From assembly GCF_932294415.1 (NCBI RefSeq), contig NC_065541.1, forward strand, positions 51,314,290 through 51,378,289: a DNA stretch of 64,000 bases, written 5' to 3'. The position numbers and the translations under genes were made by a program. Shown in pieces: positions 1 through 12,460 of the stretch (positions within the stretch are counted from its first letter, which is position 1; each line of letters opens with the position of its first letter). Origin of the DNA: Quercus robur (lineage: Eukaryota > Streptophyta > Magnoliopsida > Fagales > Fagaceae). The notes below the pieces were generated by a model. That model did not search any database and had not been told where the DNA came from. It saw nothing but the letters and a program-made list of their open reading frames with translations.

Positions 1-543
1 ACGTGATTAGCACATGTCCCATTTATAAAATACAAATGATAACAAAAACGACCTATAGTTCATCTAAGCAGGGATGGAGCCAAAACTTATAGTTAGGGAG
101 GGCAGCTTTACTGCTGGTTGTGTGCAGTAACTTCAGCATTCGACTTTGTTGCTGCTTAGCTATTGAGGGTCTTTTTTTTTTCTTTTTCTTTTTTGTCTTT
201 GATGTGTGCACTGTTGGGTAAGGAAAAAAAAATTATATTGTTTACAATTTTTTTAAAAGGCCGAGTTGTTTGTTTTGGGCAAAATTGTTTGATTATACTT
301 AATCTGTTTTAGTTTTACTATTGGTAATTTTTGTTATTGGACTAATTTTTTTGGGGCTTGTGTATTTTGTTTTAGATTTTAGATCGATAAAATTTTTTTA
401 TGGTCTTTAAAATGAGAAAAATGCTAGAGCGACAAACTTTTTTACAAAGATGTGATGGTGTTATTAGTAAGCAAAAAAAAATGTAGTTGGTGGGTCCAAA
501 TGTGAACTAATAAGAATTTGTTATCTTAACAGTTTGTAAAAAT
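1..543. other. AT-rich intergenic flank with a lone hAT-like end
   Basis: No gene is visible. At 69 the sequence CAGGGATGGAGCC resembles a hAT terminal repeat and the end of the hAT element at 17829. The 8 bases before it (CATCTAAG) were not found next to a matching right end, so it is either a broken element or chance. Bases 539-543 (AAAAT) are the left target duplication of the LTR element that starts at 544. Confidence 0.4.
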
Positions 544-1455
544 TGTTGGGTTAAGATAACTTGACCCCGGTTAATTAATTCAATTACCCAAGTTAATTAA
601 TTAGGTTCAATTGCATGCAAATCGTGGAGGCACCAACAAATCACCAAAAATACTAAATGCAACGAAAAATAAATTTGACATGGTAATTTGTTGACAAATA
701 GAGAAAACCTTGTAAGGCAAAAATCTCATTGGGTGATTTTAACGTCACCACTCCCAAGAGTCCACTAATAAATAATTAAACGATTACAAGTATAAGAAAT
801 CTTACCAACTGCCCTAACCTATCCTGAAATACCAACCTACAGTTGAACCTTCGCTCCAATACCCAATTGAATTTGATCTTGTAGTAGCCTTCTTTCTCTT
901 GATGCACAAACCTCTAATTTGTGACTAACTCCTTTGCATTGATCCCAGTACGTGACTCACTCTAGCAACTTGAATGGTTGTTGTTGGCTGCAAAATTCTT
1001 CATTTCATCAACAATAAAGATCAAGAAGCACTTAGTTACAAAACCCAATGACATACAAATGTAGTAGCTTCTTACAGAGAAATTAAGCACTTGGTCACTA
1101 TATCTGTATATGAAAGCTTTTAAAATAAACCTTATATATGTCTAGGGTAGTATGAAAAGAAACCCTACACATGCACATAAGCTTAGGACAAATTTCAAAT
1201 CTGGAAATTCTAAAATTGTAATTCTCGATAGATCGAGCTTATGTCAAGCTTCGAATTAAGTCTCAATAGCAACTATCTGTCGAGAATTAATGAGCAATTT
1301 TTCTTCACTTGTTTCTTAGATCAATCTTCATGTCTTTAATATTTGACTTGAACAAAATGTTTCTTGAAGTACTAAACTCATCTTAAATCTACCCAATTAC
1401 AAGTAAAGTGATTTTGTCAAATGATTAGTCAATTACAAAAAATATAACCCTAACA
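544..1455 (-). repeat. 3' LTR of family A copy 1
   Basis: It is 912 bp and aligns along its length with 6743-7457 except for about 200 bp (about 1034-1232) missing from the other copy. On the minus strand it starts TGTTAGGG and ends CCAACA. It carries a TATATAAG box on the minus strand near 1130-1138 and the family motif TCGATAGATCGA near 1225-1290. Confidence 0.92.
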
Positions 1456-1469
1456 ATCTCCCCCTTTAG
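1456..1469 (-). other. Polypurine tract of family A copy 1
   Basis: On the minus strand the purine run AAAGGGGGAGA lies directly before the TGTTAGGG start of the 3' LTR, the normal place for plus-strand priming. A similar run, on the plus strand TTCCCCTTTTGTCAC, recurs near 1933-1947. Confidence 0.8.
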
Positions 1470-1965
1470 TAATTCGTGACAAAACCACAAACAAAAATTA
1501 TGAGAGAAGTCTAACACAACTATCCTATAACTTACAAAAGTGCATAAGTCTAACCCTACTACGAACACTTGAAATCTTTGCAAGAAGAAAGATCATGGCA
1601 TGGTAGACTTGCAACCTATCTTAACTAAAACACTTAAACAAGATTCATCAAGGCATCAAGTGTGAAACATAGACAAGTTGTATAAAAGAAGAAACATGTG
1701 TATAAAGAGGGAAAAGAAACAACACATGTGAGTTAAGGAGAAAAACATACATCATCATATATATAGAAAGAAGAATACAATGTATATAAAAATGGTCACA
1801 AGACCACGATACATGAAGTGAGAAAAGATACATCAAAACCTCACTACATCCCTCAAAGCACTCTCCCCCTATCCATTATATCCTATGCTAGCTCTCCTCC
1901 TAACATAATGATTATTCTCATATACAACACTACTTCCCCTTTTGTCACGAGTGACAAAGAGTGCA

Positions 1966-2462
1966 TCACTGAGAGGTCGTTATCTCATCATCATTAGAAG
2001 AACTAGAACCATCAACATCATCATCATCATCTCCACCACAAGAGGACTCTTCAGCAGGCTCAGATAAAGGTGAGGGCGCGAAACCACCAAGGCGAGACTA
2101 GAGGCGAGCGATGCGACCAATTCTGGTGTTCATCTGACACATTTCATCAAACAGATGGTTAAGACAACTACCAAAATCAGCACTCATGTGCTAAAGCTGA
2201 TCCATGATGTTAGCGAGAGAGACATTAGCCCTAGAGGAGGAAAAAAGGGTAGATAAATAAGAGGGTTGAGGGGTGGGGCTACATCCGTCGTCTTCGCATA
2301 AGGTCGCTTCACAGCTAGTTGCGCTGCGCTCCTCCAGATAGACTTTTTGCTAATGACACCCATGACATAGAAGAGAGGAGAGGGAGGAATATAAGAAGAC
2401 GAAAAAGCAGAACGACGATGTGAGATCGGGTTCCAAGAAAGGACTGACTTTTTAGGTGCTAT
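1966..2462 (-). pseudogene. Remnant of the second ORF of family A (Transposase_32-like), core deleted
   Basis: The N-terminal part (minus strand from 2462, ATA in place of the expected ATG) reads like IAPKKSVLSWNPISHRRS and matches the start of the ORF at 24965 in the sister element. The C-terminal part, with a GRIARL segment and an acidic Ser/Asp-rich tail ending in TGA at 1966-1968, matches the end of that same ORF. The conserved middle (EFY...N, RIQG and LHVPRV motifs in the sister copy) is missing, and an in-frame TAG interrupts the tail. This is an internally deleted relic of the accessory ORF between gag and 3' LTR. Confidence 0.65.
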
Positions 2463-3008
2463 AGACAAAAAACTAAATGAGAAGAGGGAAGAAAAAGAAA
2501 ACATGAACATAGCAGAACATTCTGGAAAGAAGGAAAGAAAGAACTATGCATGGTAATGCATGAGCATATGACGTGCAAAAGTACATTGCATTATGGGCAA
2601 AAACCCAATCCAATCTAATAGTATTCACAAGATATAATTAGTTACACAATCCTAGAATGCATGAAACAATTTTGTAATGCTCATATAATGCAATGCATGA
2701 ACATGTGCTAACAATTAAACAAGACCCATCCCAAAAATTTTAGCAAAAACACAAAATCCCCAATTTTTTCCCAAAACTAGAAAACTTAGGTCTAAACGCA
2801 TGAAATGCATGAAGAATGTGAAAAAGAGAGGATTAAGAACACTTACCAAGAAATTGAAGCTTGGGTAAGGCCGAAATTTTGAAGGGAAGAGAGATATTGG
2901 TGAAAAATGAGTGTTTAGGTGGAGAGAGAAGAGAGAGGTATCGAGATGTTTGAGAGTGAGCAAAACCGAGTTGAACCTCAATTATATATAATAATAATAA
3001 AAAAACAT

Positions 3009-3262
3009 AGCTCGATAGATCAAAGAGGTATCGAGAATTAATTCTCGATAGATTGAGAGGTATCGAGGAGGTGTTGACGGCAAAAAGGTCTTGATAGATT
3101 GAAAAGTTGTCGAGAAGCTATAGAGCTGACAGAAGGAAATTAGCTTGATAGATCGAGTTATCTGTCGAAAGGTGTTGAGAACAAACTCGGAAATCTCGAT
3201 AGAAGAGGCATGTGTCAAGCTGTTGTCAAGATGCTGTCAAGAAGGTATTGAGTAGCTATCAA
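3009..3262. repeat. Array of degenerate TCGATAGATCGAG motifs (family A copy 1)
   Basis: About five irregular units, each a 'CTCGATAGAT(C/T)GAG' half followed by a '(G/T)(C/T)TATCGAG' half, spaced about 30-60 bp apart, lie between gag and the second ORF. The same motif occurs in this family's LTRs (1225-1290, 7218-7290) and in the equivalent place of the sister element (25496-25775). The unit is close to palindromic. Function unknown. Confidence 0.75.
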
Positions 3263-4754
3263 GAGGCCAAACCCAAGGTTTTTCAAGGAGGAAAAACAAC
3301 ACAAGATGTATGCAACAAGATAAACACTATAACAAACATCCAAGCAACATGCTAAGCACTTAAACACGCCATCAACTCTAGATTCATAGCATTCCTAGAT
3401 CAAAACACTCCAAACAAGTCTAACCAATTTTATTTTCAAAAACAAGTTTAGACAATTTAGTAAGCATATATTACTACATGTATTCCTTGTGATGGCCAAA
3501 TCACATTTGTGCGAGCCCAATGGCTACTTGATGGGCCGGGATTAGAATTGGACTCACAATTTACTTGCATTAGTGGGCTTAGTATTTCCTACTGAGGGTA
3601 GTTCCTGACCAAATGACCTAACGGCACCCTTAAACCTTAACAAATTCTCTCTTTCTTCTCTCAGTGTGGGTGGGGTCCAATGTGATCATTCCTGAGATGG
3701 AATATATCTCATTGGAAACGGTGGTAATGGCATTGGAACTAATTTCCATCTCCAAAAGATTGCTCAATAGCGATACTCCCTAAGGAAATACCAAGCCACT
3801 GGGGAGGTATGTTGTTCTGGGCATACGCACTCCTGAACAAATCATAAATGGCCAGACATGGGCTTGTCTATCACACACTCAAAAACGATATGGACCTACT
3901 ATGGGGTTTGGACCCAGTTTTGGTTCTTGAGAATATTCGGGCCAATGCCATACTCCATACAACATTGTACCTACAAAGATATCAAGAGTAGCAAAGATTA
4001 CATGTGTTATGTGTGAAAATTTTGCAAGAAAGTATAAGTGATTCATATTTTGAAGAGTAATGATATGAGAAGATCAATTACACCCACACACAATCATAAC
4101 TGTTTGATAGGGACCACCACCTTCGAGGTACATCATATAACTCTCACATCTCCTAGAAACACGCTTGCAACCATATTAAAAGCATTTTGAATCTTTTTGC
4201 TTTTCATGTTCTTTGCATATTTTTCTTTTAAGCATATCATGCATGGGCATATAGGAGAGAGAAAAGAAAATACCCAATTACGTAAGTTAAACGTCTTGAT
4301 TTTGCTGTGCAAATGCTATACCTTACCAAGCACGGCTTTTATAAATTGCACACAAATTTATGATTGATAAATTTTAGTGGTGAGATGTTTATTTATGTCT
4401 TTCTCTTAGAATTTTTAAATCCTTCCCATCAAAAAGAGTGATATGAATATGAATGATAAAAGATCAACCAACCATACCCATCACAAAAATGAGCCACAAT
4501 GCTCACATTATTTAGTTGTGCATTGAGATGCTTATCTAAGTTACAAGTGATACAAAGTTAAGAAACTTTATTTCAAAGGCAATCTTAGGTACACAAATAC
4601 CAATGTACACAAACACACAATGTTTTTTTTTTAATTAAAAAAAAAAAAAAAAAGCAAGCATATAAAAAGAAAGCATAAAAAACTAGACTAACTCAAAATA
4701 TAAAATATAAAACAACAAACACACAAGCAACAGGGGAGAAAAGTGATAGAATCA
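3263..4754 (-). other. Non-coding internal region of family A copy 1
   Basis: There is no supportable ORF. A stretch near 4080-4180 matches the doubled segment at 26151-26349 of the sister element, so the region belongs to the element. A T10/A16 homopolymer junction lies at 4622-4653. Confidence 0.6.
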
Positions 4755-6671
4755 CTTGGAGTCATTTTCCTTCCAGATGGGAGACCTGGACGAGGAACCT
4801 TTCTTTTGCATGAACCTTTGTTCGGGTGGATAAGAAGGAGAATTGAATCCATTGAAGTTCGAAAGAAGCATGACAAGCTTAAGAAGTTCTCCAAGAGGAG
4901 CCAAAGAGATTTGGAGTTGATTTTGGCTACCAAAAGATGAACACACTATTGCTCTGTTGAGTGGCTAGCCACTTATAGCAATTTGGACATGTGTGCCCGA
5001 ATGCTCCACAATGATGACAGAAGTATGGCTTCTTTGGTTGAGACATTTTGTTGGTAGAGCGATGGCTACTTTGCTTGGTTTCTTTCTTAACAATCTTGGG
5101 GGGGGAGGGGGGGTGTGGTGCTCCTAGAATAGATTTTCTCTTATCATTTTTAGGTTCATTATCCTCAGAGTTATCATTATTAGTAGGAGGGATAAAAATG
5201 ACTTTATTATGAGCACGAGTAGAAGTATTATGAGAAGAGATAGAATGATCATACCCCAACCGGTTTTGTCAGAAGCTACTTTTTGGAAGTTAAGCATTTC
5301 ATTCTGCTTGGCACTTGAAGCCCTTTCCAATTGAGCTTTGACTTGGAACAATTCTGCATCCAATTTCTTGGTCCTTTCAGCTAGAAAATTGTTCTCAAAC
5401 CACAACACTCTAATGGTCTGATTAGCTTCATCAACCTTGGTGAAGAGTTCTTCTCATTCTAATTCCACCTCATTGAGCTTCTTTGTAGCAAGTCTATAAA
5501 GTTTTTCATGTTTCTTGGAAACTTTGTACAACTTTGAGTAGGCTGTATGGATGTCATCTAGTTCATCTATCTTCTCAAATTTGGGTTCCATCAACTCTTC
5601 TTCTTCATCAACAGACTCAACTGCTTCCTCAAGGGAATCAATAGTAGCAGTGAATGCACTTATTATCCCTTCTTGATTACTATCATCAGACTCAGCTTCT
5701 GGTTCCATATCACTCAAGGTGGCAGCTAGGGCTTTGCTCTTTCCAATGGATTTGAGAAAAGTAGGACATTCTTGTTTCATGTGTCTATACCCTTGACATC
5801 CATAGCATTTAAGCCCAGAAGGAACATTACTGTTTTGGCCACCATCTTTGGCTTCTCTCTTAGTTTTGTCTTGGGACTTGAATTGAGAGAATACAGATTG
5901 TTTGCGATCCTTGTCACTGCCCTTGGCATTCGCATTCTTGATGAACTTCTTAAATTGTCTAGTGATGCATGATTTTAACTTAGCATCCTCATCTTCAGAT
6001 GATTCATCTTTTTCATCACTTTTGGCCTTCAATGCAATGATTTTGCTCTTGCTCACTTTGCCAACCCTTACTAAACCTAATTCATAGGTTTGCAGATTCC
6101 CAATCAGCTCTATCAAAGGAATAGTATCAATATCCTTTGATTCTTCAATGACAGTGATCTTAGCATGAAATCTCTCTAGAAGAGATTTGAGAATCTTTCT
6201 AACAATCTTGGGCTCTAGAATCTTATCTCCAAGATTGAATGCTGAATTCACTATGCCCTTGAGCTTGGCATAGAATTCATCAAATGACTCATCATCATCC
6301 ACCATGATTTCCTCAAAATTGGTAGTGAGCCTCTGAAGTTTGGAGTTTCTAATTGCTTTTGTGCCCTTGTAGTTAGTCTAAAGAATAGTCTATACTTCCT
6401 TGGCAATTTCAGTTGAGGAGATCTTTTTGAATTCCTCATTAGTCATAGCACTAAACAAGGCATTCAATGCTCTACTATTAAAGTTTGCAGCCTTGATCTT
6501 GGTTTCATCCCACGTTGCAGGTGCATTTGTAGATTTAGTCCATCCTACTTTGACTGCCAGCCAAACTTTCTCATCTAGAAACTACAAAAAAGCTCTCATG
6601 CATACTTTCTAGTATGCATAGTTAGTCTCATCAAATAAAAGAGGAATAATCAAGGTTTTCCCACAATCCAT
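4755..6671 (-). pseudogene. Copia-type gag (UBN2/Retrotran_gag_2), decayed
   Basis: The reading frame starts at ATG 6671, just after the primer site, and is in frame with the long open segment 6305-5454. It encodes the copia-type gag fold (motifs such as NFNSRALNALF and ESFDEFYAKLK), then an acidic linker with a CCHC zinc knuckle (CYGCQGYRHMKQEC), a charged coiled-coil part and, after frameshifts near 5260-5450, a second knuckle (CHHCGAFGHTCPNC, about 5010-4960). Gag normally packages the RNA and forms the particle. Four in-frame TAG codons lie between 6671 and 6305; two of them are TGG or CAG at the same place in the sister copy at 27636. Nothing resembling protease follows. Non-functional. 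Confidence 0.88.
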
Positions 6672-6722
6672 AACAACAGGGGTTAATGGATCACACAGTA
6701 AAGATTAAAACCTAATCAGAGT

Positions 6723-6740
6723 GTGTCAGCTCTAATACCA
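6723..6740 (-). other. tRNA-Met primer binding site, family A copy 1
   Basis: On the minus strand TGGTATTAGAGCTGACAC lies two bases inside the 5' LTR. It differs by one base in the first 12 from TGGTATCAGAGC, the complement of the plant initiator tRNA-Met 3' end. Confidence 0.85.
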
Positions 6741-6742
6741 CT

Positions 6743-7457
6743 TGTTGGGTTAAGATAGCTTGACCCTAGTTAATTAATTAGGTTCAATGTAATTGCATGC
6801 AAATCGTGGAGGCACCAACAAATCATCAAAAATACTAAATGAAGCGGAAAATAAATTTGACACGATGATTTCTTGGCAAATGGGGAAAACCTCACAAGGC
6901 AAAAACTCTCATTAAGTGATTTTAAGGTCATCACTACTAAGAATCCATTAATCAACAATCAAGTGGTTACAAGTATAAGGAATCTTACCAACTACCCTGG
7001 CCTATCCTGAAATACCAACCTACAATTGAACCTTCGCTCCAATATCCAATTGGACTTGATCTTGTAGTAGTCTTCTTTCCCTTGATGCATAAACTTTCAA
7101 TTTATGACTAACTACTTTGCTCGGATCCCAGTACGTGACTCACTCTAGCAACTTGAATGGTTGTTGTTGGCTGCAAAATTCTTCACTTCATCAACAATGA
7201 AGATCAAGAAGCACTTGTGTCGAGCCATCTATCGAGTTTCGAATTAAGTCTCGATAGAAGCTATCTGTCAAGCTATCTGTCAAGAATTGATGAACAGCTT
7301 TTCTTCACTTGTTTTCTTGGATCAATTTTCATGTCTTTAATACTTGACTTGAATATCATGTTTCTTGAAGTATTAAACCCATTTTAGATCTACCTAATTA
7401 CAAGTAAAGTGCATTTTGTTAAAGAATTAGCCAATTACATAAAATATAACCCTAACA
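6743..7457 (-). repeat. 5' LTR of family A copy 1, promoter deleted
   Basis: It is 715 bp and collinear with 544-1455. A deletion of about 200 bp, joined after GCACTT at about 7216, removes the part that holds the TATATAAG box in the other LTR. It keeps TG...CA ends and the CTATCGAG/CTCGATAG motifs (7218-7290). Bases 7458-7462 (AAAAT) are the right target duplication. Confidence 0.92.
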
Positions 7458-7580
7458 AAAATATTGTAATAAATTTATGACTATAACAATACTCTTAAAA
7501 GAATTAATGCTTATTGTTAAGGGTGAAAAGTATAATTTTATAAAAACAAAATTACTAAAATTAGTACCCATATATATAAT

Positions 7581-8441
7581 TGATGAAGCAGAATTTCACC
7601 TTGTCAGTATGTTCCTTGTCAGTACGATGGATGACCTAGAGCTCGTCAATATGTATCTCATTAGTATGATGGACGACTTGGAGATCCTGTACCAAAGAGA
7701 GCACTAAGAAGTTAATGACACCGATTTAGGGCCTACCAAGGACCCTCCGATTCTTAAGTTAGCTTAAACTCTTTTAGAAATCTATAATTTGTAGAGTAAT
7801 TTGTGTATGTGTTCAATATGCCTCACTTACTTGTCTCTGTTGGCTTTATATAGCTTTTGTGTGAGTAAATGCTCAGTCTATTGTCCTCTCTAACGTTGTA
7901 CCACAACTGGAGGATTTATGGCCTAATAATGACCATTTATCCTCAGTACTTTAACGTTTGCAACAGCCATTAAATGCACATAATTGGACAGCAGTAACGA
8001 CTCCATGCTCATTTATCATCTGGACATTAAATGTTGTCTAGAACTAATGTGCTTACACTCGTCCATACTTTTACTCATCATTAACATGGACGGTTTGCAA
8101 TATGGAGGAGCATTTTATCGCTATCCATCAGTTATGGTTGAGCTAGAGGGTTAAATGGCTCATTTAATAGCCATTTAACTTCCCCATTCAATGTCCTGTA
8201 AAGACTGTGTAATGGTCAGCTTAAGATAATTGTAACAGTTGTGAGCTAGTGGCTAGAAATGTTGTACGTCTGTTACACTTGTGCCATTTAAGTAAAGAAT
8301 TTATATCTAAATATTAATTTGTGCTTATAATCACCTGTAGTAATGACAATCATCCTTGGTAATGACGATCGTCTTTAGTAATGATGGTCGTCCTTAGTAA
8401 TGATGGTCACTTTATAGACGACCATTTTACACTACTCGTCA
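7581..8441 (+). mobile_element. Solo LTR, family unknown
   Basis: An 861-bp segment begins TGATGAAGC and ends CTCGTCA, and is flanked by ATAAT on both sides (7576-7580 and 8442-8446). A TATATAG box at 7847-7853 suggests plus orientation. No internal element sequence is present, so it is read as a product of LTR-LTR recombination. ATAAT is a common string in AT-rich DNA, so the duplication alone would be weak; the TG/CA ends and promoter-like TATA support the call. Confidence 0.65.
8341..8410. repeat. 19-bp minisatellite
   Basis: About 3.7 copies of a 19-bp unit of the form TAATGATGGTCGTCCTTAG lie in tandem near the 3' end of the solo LTR. The copies differ by a few substitutions. Confidence 0.85.
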
Positions 8442-8625
8442 ATAATAATATTTTTTAAAAAAAAATTGGGTAGATGACTCCATCCATGCGTCTAAGGACA
8501 GAAGATATGCCACTGTCGTAATATCAAAACCCAGTGCAGAATCAACTCTTGCTCTCTTGCATTTCTTTGCTGTCATTTTGACAGTTTTTTAATGACTAGT
8601 GATACATTAGTTTATAAGCAATATA

Positions 8626-9738
8626 TGAAAGTTCAAATAATGTATAAAACACCCTTAAACGATTAGACCCCCAATAACAAAATTACCAATTCAAGCTTTA
8701 TGGCAAACAATAAGTGTACGGAAAATGAACACATGCTATAAACAGAATTAGTAAACAATCTAAGCCAATTAAAATCACATCCATAGCAGAAAATAAAAGG
8801 CAAAGATTAAGGGAAGAGAGATGCAAATACAAGGACAACACAACGATGTGTTATTGAAGAGGAAACCGAAACTCTCGGCGTAAAACCTCTCCGCCGCCCT
8901 GCAAGTGGTAAGTAATCCACTAGAAAATGTAGTTAAGATACATGAACAGCAATAGACCCTCCAAGCCTAATCTACCCAGTGTACCTAAGCCCTCCAAGCT
9001 TCTTGCTCCAACAAGGTTGCGCCAAACCTATTTCTTTTCTAACTTCCCGGATTCTGCTACTTGACCATAGCATCAACCAATGTGAAATTGGTTCCTTCCT
9101 AACTGCTTCCCAAAACACCAAACAGCCCTCTCACATAAATGGATATGGTGAGAAAAGGTTTTGGTAAAAAGCCTCTCAAGAATTTAACAATGGAGAGGAA
9201 GAGAGTTGAGGAATTTGAAGAGTCTCTTATGTGAAGATTGTGGATGAATCAATCTTGTTTTTCTCTAGGGTTTCTCTCTCAAAATTCTCTTTGCAAGCTC
9301 TCTTTATTTCGTGCGTATAAGGGGTATTTATACTAGGATGAGAATGGAATATGAAGAGTCAAGTTTTTTTTTTTAAAAAAAAACAGGACTGGCTCGCGGC
9401 TTGGCCTCGCGGCTTGACTAAGTCGCGAGTTCCAGCCGTGAGATAACCAAACGGCCAGTTGTCCTATTTTGTCCTGTAGTGCTCCAGTTAGCATGACGCT
9501 TCAACTTCTGGCATGCCTGGCACGTGTACAGCTTCTGGCGGGTTGCAGCCGCGAGTCACCCGCGAGATCCAGTCATGAGTCCCTGTTTTTCTTGCACACT
9601 CTTGAGCATTTCTTCACACTATCTCACTCACTACCCTTACAAGAATCCCACCTAAATACAGGGTTACTAATTGCTAAAATACAAGCAAATTTGACACGGA
9701 TAAAGACAACAAGATGGTTGATTAAATTCAACCTTACA
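8626..9738 (-). repeat. 3' LTR of family B copy 1
   Basis: On the minus strand it starts TGTAAGGTTGAATT and ends GAACTTTCA. It has a TATAAATA box on the minus strand near 9328-9336 and a cluster of CTCGCGG / GTCGCGAG motifs at 9390-9575. It is collinear with 15773-16869 and, in reverse, with 61178-62289. Confidence 0.93.
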
Positions 9739-9753
9739 ATCTCCCCCTTTGGC
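9739..9753 (-). other. Polypurine tract of family B copy 1
   Basis: Minus strand CCAAAGGGGGAGAT lies immediately before the TGTAAGG start of the 3' LTR. Further short purine runs occur at about 10518-10530 and 10572-10584. Confidence 0.8.
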
Positions 9754-10603
9754 TATTCCGTGACAAAACTCTAAAATAAACTCTAAACTTAACATGTAAG
9801 TTGGGAACAGTTGAACATAACTCACTCACGCCTAACTCTAGAAACTGTGAAGCTCTTGAATCATATGAACATGAATCTCCTGAAACACGACAATACACCA
9901 TGATCATTGTATGCAGAAAAGCATGAAATGCATATGAAGCAGGTATGATGTGATCAAGCAAAGATGGAGTTAAGAAACAAACCATGGCTTAATCAAACAA
10001 GCAATCACTACAAGGTAGTGACCACAATGCTCATTCACACTTAGAATGAACACTTGGACATACAAGCTAATAAGATCAATGCAAATTACTTGCATGCCCA
10101 ACACTCAACCAATGCATAATACACTAAGTATATACATCTAGGAACAATCCTACAAGGGCACAAGAGTGACAGTACTTAAAAGGAAAATGCATGACATTTA
10201 GTTAGAAGTACTGAGTTAACAAAACATAAAGGCTGCATAAAGCATAGTACAAACCATAAAGCCTACAAACTAAGAAAACAAACCCTAAAAACTTACAAAA
10301 GCAACATGGATACAAAACACATTGTATACTGAAAAACATCATCAATATATCAAAAAGTATCAAAGTTTCAAAACCATCCATGAGTTATGAGTTTAAACCA
10401 AACACTAACCATAACCACAGTGTATCAAACCCATAATAACAACAATTATCCAAAATATAAACAAAGTAAACAAGATAAACACTGTTTTTTATTGCTTTTG
10501 ACTGCTCCCCGTCAAATGTACTCCCCCTTAAGAGCTGCATGAATCTCAAAAAAAAAAAAAAAAAAAAAAAATCTCCCTCTTTTTGACCGAAATGGCCAAA
10601 GGG

Positions 10604-11651
10604 TCACTGCTCATAATATGTGGTGATACTGTCAAATTTTGCTGTGAGAACATTAAGCTGGTCTTGCATGGCTGCTATCCTCTCAGACTGCTCGGTCTGG
10701 ACCTCTCTGAGTCCCTCAAGTCTTTCCAGGATGACCTAAAATGCATCTGGAGGTATATATGAAGAAGTTGATGCTCTAGTTCTCTTGCCTCTCCTTCTGA
10801 GTGTTGAAGTTGATGCCTAACCTGCTGCCTCTGCCTCAGTCTCCATTAGGACACCCACTTCTTCATCACCTTCATCTTCTTCCCCTGGAAGACGTACACT
10901 TATCCTCTTGAAAGTTTGCTTGTTAATTGCTGAAGGTGTAGACATGGGACTGATATCTCGAGGGATTGCAACACCCTTCTTGCTGAAAATCCTCATAAGT
11001 AGACTAGGGAAGATCAGCTTAGGCCTAGAAGTGGTTCTAATCTCATCCACAATAGTATCAAATATGTGGGAGCTGATATCAATGAATGTCTTTTCCTTGA
11101 ACTCCATCAGAAAAATTGTTCTAGCATTGTTAATTGTAGTCAACTTCTTTATAGGATACAGGTTAAATATCATGATAATAGTGACACACCTCATGTCCAC
11201 TGGAAAGGCTATGGTATTTAGGTATTTCCCCTCTCTTTGTCCACCAATCATCTGCTGTATAGTTTCTATAGAAAGCATCTTATCCTTATAGTTGATGAAA
11301 TCATAATCTTCTAACCCCTCAAGACCTAGTACATCATCAATGTCATGTGCATCTAAGGTGAATACTGTTCCTCTAACCCAACAGCTCAACTCATCTTCCC
11401 TTATCATAGCATTGAAGTAAAACTCCCTAATCAAGGGTTCACACACAGCTGGTAAATCACTTAACAGCTTTTCTCATCCTCTCCCCTCAAAACAATTTGG
11501 GATAAAGGTGTCTCTCAAATCTTCCAAATCCACATACCTTTCTTGTATGATGCCTGCCCTTAAGAAAAAATTATTGTATCTCTCAAAATGTGAAACAGAC
11601 CTAAACAGCTTTCTTAACAGGTGTTTTCTTCTTTGGGGATGAAGGAGCCAT
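10604..11651 (-). pseudogene. Second ORF of family B, plant 'Transposase_32'-type domain protein
   Basis: The start ATG at 11651 gives a basic N-terminus (MAPSSPKKKTPVKK). A frameshift follows before the segment FERYNNFFLRAGIIQERYVD, then one in-frame TGA at 11474-11476 (after NCFEGRG), then the long part 11446-10817 with CEPLIREFYFNAM and the VRG motif (CWVRGTVF). This EFY...N...VRG pattern is that of the 'putative plant transposon protein' domain (Pfam Transposase_32), whose biochemical role is unknown. Two further in-frame TAG codons precede a C-terminal helix (VILERLEGLREVQTEQSERI) likely to form a coiled coil, ending in TGA at 10604-10606. It lies between gag and 3' LTR, where family A has its own version. 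Apart from the breaks it looks like a once-complete protein of about 350 residues. Confidence 0.75.
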
Positions 11652-12460
11652 CTGTAGACAAACAGAAAAGGCCACAACAACAAAGCATAGTATATGTATA
11701 CAAAAAAAATCAGTACTTTGTTAGTGTCATAAATAAATAAGTGTAGAGCAATAAGACCAAAGATGGCTTAGAGTTAGGTAAAGAGGAAATGGCTCAAATC
11801 AAAAACCAACAACTCAAAAGAGTGTACCCATTGGTAGAAACTCAAGAACAGACAACATTTTGCAGGAAAAGTTCTAATGTTGCAGAGTATAACATCACCC
11901 AAAGGGTAAACATATGTCAATGAGACATATCTTGATGAGTATGAAATGACTCAAAATACTCAAGACAGAAGCACACACAAGATATACTAACACAGAATCA
12001 AATCAATATAACCCAACAAACAAAACTCAATCATTTTGAATCAACTAAACAAAGTGAGTACAAATAAAAATGGGTAAAAGTCAGTCAACAAACCCTAAGC
12101 ATATAGTAAGACAACTGATAATGAACAAATCTAGCAACCTAAACAAGTTCACATAAACCAAGAGCCTCAACAAGCCATACATGGACAAAACCCAACACCG
12201 AATCACCAACCCATCGCAAATTAGAATATCAACACATAGAATCAAGAGGGAAATGCTCAAAACAAGAAATATTGAGTGAGAAAGTGAGAACCAATACCTT
12301 TTTCTTGAGGATTTTGAGTTGAGATGATGCAAAAATGGAGTTTGTAGAGAGTGACATGGAGTGTTTGGGTTAGTTTCAGTTGAGAGAGAAAGTGAATAGT
12401 CATAAAAAGTTCAAGGGAAAACTGAAAAAGGTTTTAAAAACTGCCCTTATTGTGCAAAAC

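Larger units (their letters stand above)
544..7457 (-). mobile_element. gag-only LTR retrotransposon, family A copy 1 (TR-GAG-like)
   Basis: The two LTRs (544-1455 and 6743-7457) both run TG...CA and are flanked by the perfect 5-bp duplication AAAAT (539-543 and 7458-7462). On the minus strand the order is 5' LTR, tRNA-Met primer site, copia-type gag, a long non-coding stretch, a motif array, remnants of a second ORF, polypurine tract and 3' LTR. No protease, integrase, RT or RNase H coding sequence is visible, so movement must have depended on another element. The gag is full of stops and the 5' LTR has lost its promoter region, so this copy is dead. Related to the element at 22234-28683 and the solo LTR at 42668. 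Confidence 0.93.

Noticed and set aside
3009-3262. CRISPR-like array
   Set aside because: Units are irregular in length and sequence, lie inside an LTR element, and the genome is a plant; it is an element-specific motif cluster.
5772-6087. Plus-strand open frames across the family A gag
   Set aside because: They are shadows of the minus-strand gag frame and have no domain of their own.
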